From assembly GCA_025331445.1 (NCBI GenBank), contig JAIWNE010000052.1:1-64000 (forward strand): a DNA stretch of 64,000 bases. Direction: 5' to 3'. The notes under the pieces were generated by a model that saw nothing but the letters and a program-made list of their open reading frames with translations, did no database searches and was not told where the DNA came from. Below, piece by piece: positions 57,116-64,000 of the stretch. A program made the position numbers and the translations under genes. Numbering within the stretch: position 1 is the first letter of the stretch; every line of letters starts with the position of its first letter. The DNA is from Blakeslea trispora. Lineage: Eukaryota > Mucoromycota > Mucoromycetes > Mucorales > Choanephoraceae.

Positions 57116-58465
57116 ATGGATCGCGTTTTGTTTGAAGACGGCAGAGGAAACATTTACGACGAAAACAGCGAGCATGTGCACGTCTTTGAGATGGAGGACG
57201 ATGAGGATGAGTATGCACTCGAAGATGTTACCAACTTCGACAAGTATTTGGACTCAAAATCACCTGAAAAGTCCACAAAAGCCAACCCCTCAACTAGCAC
57301 TGAACCAGCTGTGCCCGAAAGCGAAGGCAAAACCAACAGGCTTTACAGATCATACAAGTCTGAAGTTAAGAACCACTTCTTTTTTCTTCTCTCGAAAAAA
57401 AATATGAGTATTCGTGCTGCGGCTAAAGAGCTTCAAATTCCACAAAGCACAGCACAGAGTTGGAAGAAGAAGGCGGAGAAAGCAGGAGACGAAGAGATAG
57501 AGACCAGGGCATCTGGAAGTGGCAGGAAAGCTGGTAGGCTTCCTGTATTGACAGAAGATCATGCCCGTTTCGTTATAGATTTTCTCGACGAGAATCCTTC
57601 CTCAGTTCTAGATGACATGATGGAAGGTTTAACAAGCCAATTTCCCGACCTTCAAATCAAAAAGTCATCTCTTCATGATTTCGTTACTAAGAAATGTAAC
57701 ATTACTCTCAAAAGGGCTCATTTTTATGCAGTTGAGAGAAACAGCCCAGAAAAAATTGAAGAGCGGTTTAATTGGGTGAAGAATCAGTTGCAGACTGACA
57801 TGGATTTCATAAGCAACTGTGTGTTTATTGACGAAGCGGCGTTTCACATCAATATGAAGCGTTCCATGGCTTGGTCCAAAAAAGGTGAAAGAGCTGTAGT
57901 TGTTATGCCTAAGACAAGGGCAAAAACAACTACAATACTTGGGGCTATAAGCCCATATGGCGTAGTAAATGTCAGAGTTAGACGTCCAAAAGTTCAAGCT
58001 GCCAGCAAGAAAGAAAAACTGTTGGTGGCTCTTCATCATCTCATAAGAAGACTAAAGGTGGTACTGTAACTGGTCACTACTTCAATTTTGTTGCTAGTTG
58101 CATGGATGTCATGGATTGTCACCCTGAGTTTAAGGGCCATTATATTGTGATGGACAATGCTCCAATTCACAAACACAAGGACATTCAAAAGTACATTGAA
58201 AGTCGCGGGTACCGGTGTGTATACCTTCCTCCCTACTCTCCAGAACTCAATCCTATTGAGCAGTTTTGGTCAGTGGTCAAGAGCAAGCTTAAAAGGGAAA
58301 AGCTATTGGAGGAAGAGATCATGACTATGAGAATTCAAGATGCTTGCAACAAGGTCTTGATTAGTGACCTTCGAGGATTTCGCCATTATTCTTTGTTAAA
58401 GTTTGAAGATTGCTTGAGCAGAAAGCCTATTTCTTTTTGTGAGCGAATAATTTCCGGAAATAGTG
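57116..58465 (+). CDS. Tc1-like transposase, copy 2, same split as copy 1
   Basis: Identical predicted proteins to copy 1: 317 codons in frame 0, then the DD34E C-terminal part in the -1 frame. The same A5 tract lies at 58014-58018. After the right TIR the frame continues into different flanking DNA and stops at 58525-58527, so the C-terminal tail differs from copy 1. All catalytic residues are present (FIDEAAF, IVMDNAPIH, LNPIEQFW). Confidence 0.85.
58433..58465 (+). repeat. right TIR of Tc1-like copy 2
   Basis: Same 33 bp as 52049-52081, followed by TA at 58466-58467. Confidence 0.9.
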
Positions 58466-58965
58466 TACATATATTTTTTTTTGCGAGAAGATTTAAGAAT
58501 TTCACCTCTGCTCGAAACAAGTTTTAAAAAAAGGCATACCTTGGGCAGCCTCAAAAGTAAGTTGAACAGGGCTATAAGACTATCCTAGCAAGTGCTTTAA
58601 AGAAATACAATTTTCAACATGGTTTTCGGATAGGCTTGTTCAACAAGACAATGTCCATTTTACATTATGTTAGGTAAGAATGATCGTACCATGTTATTTA
58701 AGCTAAGCAGCCAACTACTTATCTATCCGTCTTCAGCTCATATAAACGTATTTGTCTGTTGGGTTGTGTCACAGAGATCTTCTTTAGCCGATTAACTGCA
58801 TACCGGATCGGGCAATCTTCTTGCGTTGGCTTATGTCAATCAAAAAAATGAAGTACCGTTCTCTGGCTATAAAAAATAAAAATAAAAAAATAAAAAGAGG
58901 GCCGACTCTTTTCTTTTATCTCTCCCTTTTTCTTTCCTCTTCATAAAGACACTTTATACCTTACC
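58466..58965. other. intergenic, right flank of Tc1-like copy 2
   Basis: AT-rich, with a (TAAAAA)-like run near 58868-58895. No gene seen; it probably holds the promoter of the next gene. Confidence 0.5.
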
Positions 58966-59788
58966 ATGTTTGGTTTAAAATCCCTTCTTTTTTGGATTGA
59001 ACAAGAACCAGTCGAAAGGCAAGAAAACGTGTATTTAACGGTGATAAACGTAATTGACCTCCCTAACTTGATTTCTTTCTTATTTTTAGTGAGGCAGAAG
59101 TATTCTTACCGGCAGATACACCTGTTCATAGACCTTCACCTAAAGTCTCACATCAAATTCAAAAAATAAAACAAAAGCGACTTTTGAGAGAATCCAAACG
59201 CTTAAAGACAGCCTATTATGAGCGCCTGAAAGACCGTAAACGAGAACGAGCATCAAAAGTTGAGAAGTCAAAGTTACCCACTGTGATAAGCGCGCCAAAC
59301 AAAGTCGATTTTATGACAGGCAATGATTTCATTAGTCAGAATGAGAAACAGATTGTTGAGCTCTTAGAACTTGCTCGTTCTATCAAATCAAATCCATCTT
59401 TTCAGTCAGCCGAAAAGGAGAGAGATAAAGAAAAGAGTCAAGAGAAAGCAGAAGAAGAACCAGTCAAGTTGGCCTATCAGAAACATATTGAAGTAAATAA
59501 GGCAAAAGGAAAATTTGGTTTAATTTTTTTATTTATTGTTTTCTTTTTTAGAATGAATGGCTTTCGGAAATCAAGGGAATGCAGACAGAGTACAGTGCTT
59601 TAGTCACATCCCTTTTTAAAGAAGAGCCTCGGTCAAACAAGCAATCGACAGAAGAGCCTCGGCCAAACAAACAATTGACAGAATCAGAAGAATCACCTAT
59701 TCATATATCTCACATCAACCCTTTACCACCACGCGTTTCTCATAAGGATCCTCGTACTTTTCTACCTGAATATCGAAAACGCCCTTAA
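58966..59788 (+). CDS. uncharacterised charged helical protein
   Basis: Exons 58966-59030, 59090-59492 and 59552-59788 give 234 aa. It starts MFGLKSLLFWIEQEPVE. A long Lys/Arg/Glu-rich helical region follows (KQKRLLRESKRLKTAYYERL, KDRKRERASKVEKSK), then NEKQIVELLELARSIKSN, an acidic helix and a C-terminal part with a short tandem repeat (EEPRSNKQSTEEPRPNKQLT). It ends PRTFLPEYRKRP. All junctions are GT-AG with frame kept; donor CGT|GTATTT of exon 1 is the weakest. I recognise no family. Composition suggests a nuclear or coiled-coil protein. Confidence 0.65.
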
Positions 59789-59920
59789 GATAACATATAT
59801 CCTTCCTCTTTTTATTATTATTATCATTGTTATTACTATTTATTTATCTTTGTTTTAAAAATGTGAAAAGTCTATGATGTTCTATAGATGAGAGAAGATT
59901 TGGCTTGTTTTCATTGTTGT

Positions 59921-61294
59921 CTAAGATAAAGAAGCATGCTTTATCTTTTGCTTTAATTCTGTAATCATACTGTCTCGATCCAACAAAAATCCGCCACCTT
60001 GAGACTCATCCTTTGAGCGCATCTCTTTAATCCTCACTTGTCCTTTCTCCAACTCATCTTGACCAATGATAACAGCAAACGGAATTTGCTCTTTTTCGCA
60101 TGTAATCCATTGTCGCTCTAACTTTGGCTTATTCTTTTGCATAAATGAAGCTGGGATACCAGCATCCCATAATTCACGCACAAGCTGCATACGCTCTTTT
60201 AAAAGTCCATCTCCTACTGAAATCACATAGACCTGAGTCTTGCTGCTCTTGATGTCTGTCTTTTGTCGCGACATCAAAATCGAAAAGAGACGCTCTACAC
60301 CAATAGACACACCCACACAGGGAATTGTTTTTGACTTGCCTGCCTTATTTGTGCCTGAAAACATGCCTACCAGATTGTCGTAACGACCTCCTGCTGCAAT
60401 CGATCCCACTCCTTCCGACTTGTCAGTGATTGCCTCATAGATGATACCCGTGTAATAATCTAATCCCCGTGCCAGACTAAGATCCAATTTAACACGGTCT
60501 TGAATCTGATAGATCTCCAGAAACTCAAATAGCAGTCTAAGATCAGCTAATCCCTGTGAGGCACCAGCATGGTTCATCAGAGCAGTATCTTGTGCAATTT
60601 GGTTCAACAGTTCATGCGTAGGTTGATTTTGAAATCGTTCAATGTAACTTCCAATACGATCAGCCACGGAAGAATCCAACCCCTTTTCGTCTGTCATTTC
60701 TCGCTTTACATCTTGCCAGGTCAATTTGTCTAATTTGTCAACAGCGGATGAAATGGCGCGAATCTTATCGGTTGGTACACCACATACTTCAAACAAACCA
60801 TCCAATATCTTTCGGTGGTTGAGTTTGATGGAAAACGGAACCTGAACAGCATCCAATGTGTCGCACAGAACCTTCAGTACTTCTGCATCAGGAATGAGAG
60901 GATCAAATGCACCTGCAATATCAAAATCGCACTGATAAAACTCTCTTAGACGACCCTTGGTCATGATGGGCTGATCTCGACGGTATACTTTTGCAATTTG
61001 ATAACGCTTCATTTGTTGTGCATCCTTTTTACCCTGCATAGCTAAATACCGAGCAAAAGGAACAGTCAGATCGTATCTAAGTGAACAGGCATCTCCACCT
61101 TGATCAGCTAGATCATAGATCAGTTTACTGTCTTCACCGTATTTGCCACTGAGAATATCACGCATTTCAAAGACAGGTGTGTCGATAGTCACACCTCCAT
61201 GGCGTTCAAAGATGCGAGTGATGGTATTGAATAGGTTTTGGCGAATCGTCATTTCTTTTTCATTGTAATCTCGAGTTCCTTTAGGTGTCTTTAA
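59921..61294 (-). CDS. HTS1: histidyl-tRNA synthetase (5' exon unresolved)
   Basis: The main exon 61294-59921 encodes 457 aa from [20 protein letters not shown] to the stop. Class II motif 1 region: [20 protein letters not shown]. Motif 2: [20 protein letters not shown], then [11 protein letters not shown]. The histidine-A loop is [14 protein letters not shown] and motif 3 is [14 protein letters not shown]-terminal anticodon-binding domain follows ([40 protein letters not shown]). It charges tRNA-His. The frame enters through a cag|TTAAAG acceptor at 61294, so a short upstream exon with the start codon, and perhaps a mitochondrial leader, exists; I could not place it with confidence in 61295-61860. 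Confidence 0.95.
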   Translation of the reverse strand, partial: LKTPKGTRDYNEKEMTIRQNLFNTITRIFERHGGVTIDTPVFEMRDILSGKYGEDSKLIYDLADQGGDACSLRYDLTVPFARYLAMQGKKDAQQMKRYQIAKVYRRDQPIMTKGRLREFYQCDFDIAGAFDPLIPDAEVLKVLCDTLDAVQVPFSIKLNHRKILDGLFEVCGVPTDKIRAISSAVDKLDKLTWQDVKREMTDEKGLDSSVADRIGSYIERFQNQPTHELLNQIAQDTALMNHAGASQGLADLRLLFEFLEIYQIQDRVKLDLSLARGLDYYTGIIYEAITDKSEGVGSIAAGGRYDNLVGMFSGTNKAGKSKTIPCVGVSIGVERLFSILMSRQKTDIKSSKTQVYVISVGDGLLKERMQLVRELWDAGIPASFMQKNKPKLERQWITCEKEQIPFAVIIGQDELEKGQVRIKEMRSKDESQGGGFLLDRDSMITELKQKIKHASLS

Positions 61295-61861
61295 CTGAAA
61301 CTAAGTTTCCCCAGAAAAAAATGCTCAAGTTAATGAAACATGCATTTGCAAACTACTGTGCTGACCTACTTGAGTTATCCTTTTGTTGTCTTGAGGTGAA
61401 TCTAGTAATCAGGCCAATGAGTTATATAAGAATCGTCTCTCGTAAAGAAAAGAAGGGGGGAGGTTTTCGATACCTAATTTAGTCGACAGGGCTCGGCAAG
61501 TAATGGCCCACGTAGGTCTCGAAGGCTTTATTGATCGAGTCAGGTAAGTGAACTGACGAAACATATTTGCAAAAAAAAAGAAAAGGCACTCAAGCCAAAA
61601 TGATGAGGGTGGCCCCTCTCTCTTGATTATTTTAAAAGTGGGTCGGGTAATTTATGCAGCTTTTTGTGCTCTTGAAAAGTTCAATCTCTACAAAGCTGGT
61701 TTCTTTCAACCTCTTAACTTGCTGCTATTGTTAGCTTGTAACCACTATCACTGATTCAAAAGAAAGAAAGAAAAAAAAAGAGAGAGAGACAGTATGTATT
61801 TTACAGTATAGACATGGCCTATTGTCTCCCCTCTTTTTCTTTTTCTTTTTTTTTTGTTTAT
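61295..61861. other. upstream region of HTS1
   Basis: Should contain the missing first exon of HTS1 and its promoter. ATG-CAT at about 61346-61341 is one weak candidate but lacks a good donor. No other gene recognised. Confidence 0.4.
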
Positions 61862-62010
61862 TTATTGAAGCAGCTTTTGAAGCTTGCCAGAAGATTTGGC
61901 AGAGAAGAGGTCGTCACAGCCACCAATGTGTTGTTGGTTGATAAAGATGTTGGGGACGGTACGTTGGCCGGTCTTATCTTGAAGGTATTGTTGAATAGCA
62001 GCTCCTTCAT
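61862..62010 (-). pseudogene. glutaredoxin, last exon only
   Basis: A 149-nt minus-strand exon, too short for long-ORF searches, reads DEGAAIQQYLQDKTGQRTVP, then NIFINQQHIGGCDDL, and a C-terminal helix ending LQKLLQ stop. TVPNIFI with a cis-Pro and GGCDDL are the glutathione-binding loop and GG-x-D motifs of dithiol glutaredoxins. The acceptor is taag|AT at 62011. The preceding exon with the CPYC-type active site was not found up to 62.8 kb. Either it lies behind a long intron or the gene is a 5'-truncated relic; I list it as a partial gene. Confidence 0.65.
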
Positions 62011-62804
62011 CTTACACAGAATGGCTGTTTTTCAACCACTGAGGATTCTTATTTACAACCATTAGCCCAATCCATCGCCATTGAATCCTAAATGTTAATT
62101 ACAACAGCTTATTGAAGTCAAACAAAGCTGTTTCCTTTCAATCTCAATGATCATAAACTGCAAATTCATGTACCACTGAACTTAAATCACAAAGTTAGAA
62201 AATTGTTTATTTTGTCAAGTTCCTAAAAGGAAAGCAATAATACGACCACACACACACTACATGTTGTGTTGCTACCTGAAAAAGCATCATCGTTGGTCAA
62301 CATAATGAAAGTAAGAATAAGAGGACACATTCAGACTTACTCAAGACATTCATCTTTGATGGTGTTCGGTTTTAGAAGAAAAGATCGCAGCTTTCTCTGT
62401 GCCATCTTATACCGAATTAAATTCCAAACACATCTAATGGAGCCAACTATTTTATACATTTTTAAGAAAAAGTTCGAAAGACTGGCACTCTATCCATTTC
62501 TCCTGAAATTCAATAGGTGTCGACTTTAGAAAAAAAAAGCAAAGGCAGAGAACATACATGCAAGATATGTGTTCCCTTTTTCTTTGTCTGTTTTGTTGAT
62601 GGGTTGTTCTTTCTCTTTTTCTGAAAAGAATAAGCATAACAGCATTCAAAAAGAATGTGTAAATAAATACAGTGGTTGTAAAGGTTTATAAATGTAAAAA
62701 TGTATATGTATATGAAGATAGAATATAAAAAATTATTATATGATAAAAGTATATAAATATATAAAGATAGATAAATGCGGGTGTGTATAAGACCATGGGT
62801 ATCC
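62011..62804. other. intergenic, no gene seen
   Basis: AT-rich with long runs of ta-rich sequence (62690-62780). The missing glutaredoxin exon was searched for here without success. Confidence 0.45.
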
Positions 62805-64000
62805 TTAGTAGTAATTAAACCGCTGTGAATGAATTGATTTAAGAGAATTGTTGTTGTCATTACTGTTTACAGCAACGGGGATGGGCGTACTAAGTGAGTT
62901 TGAAGGATTTCTTCCTATTGAAATTGTGTTAATAAGTCTTGGTAAATAAATAAAAAAAGAAGAGACGAATAGAAGAGAACTTACGATCAAATGGATAAAA
63001 TTGCGAATTGGATGAATAATAATCATAAGAATGAGAAGGTGCTAATCCATCTATTCCTATTCTTGAGGTAGAGTTGGTCATATTGAATGGGTATGGTCCG
63101 AAAGAAGATAGATAGTTTTTCATTTCAGAATTGTTGTTGTTACTGCCTGTACTATGAACAACATTCGCATTACTATGGCTAGAGTTGTAACGAGAAAGTC
63201 CAGCAGTAGTACTACTACTGGTGCTAAGGCTGCTAGAGACAATAGGTTGGGTTGGAAAATGCTGACTGCTGACACCAGGGGGGATCAGAGAAGTGCTTCG
63301 TTGTCTAGAGTATCCAATAGGAGCAAATGAGTAATTGGCACTATGATTTGATATGTAGTCTGGCTGAGTCTGCTGATGACTACGAAGGCTGTTAGCGTTG
63401 CTACTGCTGCTGTTAGCAAACTGATAATAGTTGCTTAAGCTGTTAAATTGGGTATCATTATGGCTTGAAGAGGAAGTGACAGAGCTAGTTGAGTAGTTGG
63501 CTTTGAGTTCTGGTCTTGGATAAAAGAATTGTGTATTAGTTTTTGGTATATTGGAGCGCGAGGGTTTAAGATGGAAACTCTAGAATACAGCATGAGATTA
63601 GTAAGAGAAACACACACAAAAAAAAACAATCATATCGATACTTACAGTTGGACTGACAGGACTTTCTGCCCATACATTGAAATCATCCATGGAAGTATTG
63701 CTTTCTTGTTGATCAAATCCATTGTTTCTGTTCACAGCAAAAAAGTCAGTAGCCGATGGTTGTAATGAAGCTTTTCTCAATTGACTGCTAGCTATAGGAG
63801 TAGAATGTTGTTTTTTCTGCTGAAAGAAAGTAGTGTTTTGATCCATTAGCTCGGAATTCTTTGCTGTATGACCTTCATCTAATAATAGACCAAATAAGTT
63901 TTTTTTTTAAAGAAAGAACATTTAAATTAAAACATACATGATTCAGGATGATCGATATGATGCATAACAGATGGACTAATATGGCGCATATCCTCAGGAC
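62805..64000 (-). CDS. Asn/Ser/Gln-rich protein, C-terminal part, runs off right edge
   Basis: Visible exons are 64000-63938, 63878-63646, 63579-62985 and 62914-62805, in frame to a TAA at 62807. The encoded part of over 330 aa is low in complexity: Ser/Asn/Thr runs, NNNNS and SSSNANS tracts, and short aromatic islands (FDDFNVW-type: MDDFNVWAESPVSP; SSFGPYPFNM; NSQFYPFDR). The tail is SLKSIHSQRFNYY. Such prion-like, phosphorylatable regions are common in fungal transcription or RNA-binding regulators, but the diagnostic domain would be upstream of the window. The last acceptor is placed at tcaatag|GA because the nearer one gives an early stop. Confidence 0.6.

Larger units (their letters stand above)
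57000..58465 (+). mobile_element. Tc1-like transposon, copy 2, truncated at the left end
   Basis: Matches copy 1 from 57000 (copy 1 position 50616) to the right end at 58465, followed by TA. The outer 24 bp of the left TIR, including most of iteron 1, are missing. The truncation point lies 80 bp from the end of the 404/405-bp array. With only one TIR this copy should not transpose on its own. Confidence 0.92.

Noticed and set aside
61503..61544. Plus-strand ATG frame MAHVGLEGFIDRV followed by a GTAAGT donor
   Set aside because: No acceptor and downstream exon on the plus strand could be found; it lies in the HTS1 upstream region on the opposite strand.
1..64000. CRISPR arrays, bacterial operons or prophage
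   Set aside because: Spliced eukaryotic genes throughout; no short direct repeats with unique spacers were seen.

Overview
The window reads as nuclear DNA of a mould of the Mucoromycota, most likely Mucorales. It is AT-rich with many poly-A/T tracts, and genes carry many short introns of about 45-100 nt with GTAAGT/GTATGT donors. Gene content fits: an LRG1-type LIM protein, a White Collar-2-like PAS/GATA factor, a GANP/THP3 protein, a base-exchange phosphatidylserine synthase and eukaryotic ribosomal proteins. The species cannot be named from this sequence. All gene models below were spliced by eye and their reading phases checked by hand; no database search was run.

Layout. 0-9 kb, all minus strand: LRG1-like LIM protein (runs off the left edge), ELG1/ATAD5 clamp unloader, an acidic coiled-coil protein, a CENP-L/Fta1-like protein. 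9-13.8 kb: nothing recognisable. 13.8-15.3 kb: PAS-GATA factor. 17.3-21.4 kb: a compact block of GID8, HIS6, FHIT/HNT2 (plus strand, divergent from HIS6) and NSE3, whose stop codon overlaps that of FHIT. 24.2-26.9 kb: a 2.69-kb DDE transposon with an intact 695-aa spliced transposase, an 11-bp TIR, a TA target duplication and an internal 57-bp-arm hairpin. 28.8-33.5 kb: cytochrome P450 and a TGL3/4/5-type patatin lipase, tail to tail. 33.7-35.1 kb: a transposase-like scrap and an intronless orphan ORF. 35.3-40 kb: RPS26, THP3-like, phosphatidylserine synthase. 42.6-46.8 kb: two secretory-pathway proteins, RPS9, RPL21. 47-48 kb: coding-looking remains. 48.4-50.5 kb: CWC22.

50.6-58.5 kb is the accessory core. 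It holds two near-identical Tc1-like elements about 6.4 kb apart. Between them lie a multi-exon PD-(D/E)XK nuclease-like gene and a 2.6-copy array of 404/405-bp repeats that sits next to the truncated left end of the second element. 58.9-64 kb: a charged protein of unknown function, histidyl-tRNA synthetase, the last exon of a glutaredoxin, and an Asn/Ser-rich protein running off the right edge.

Functional themes are housekeeping: DNA replication and repair (ELG1, NSE3), kinetochore, splicing (CWC22), translation (RPS9, RPS26, RPL21, HTS1), lipid metabolism (PSS, lipase, P450), proteolysis control (GID8) and light sensing. I see no gene cluster acting as one pathway. The strongest unusual signals are the Tc1-like pair (shared frameshift, iterons, no internal stop), a predicted 5-nt microexon in FHIT that restores the conserved Pro-Gly-His, the intact large transposon, and the nuclease-like family with a related fragment 12 kb away.
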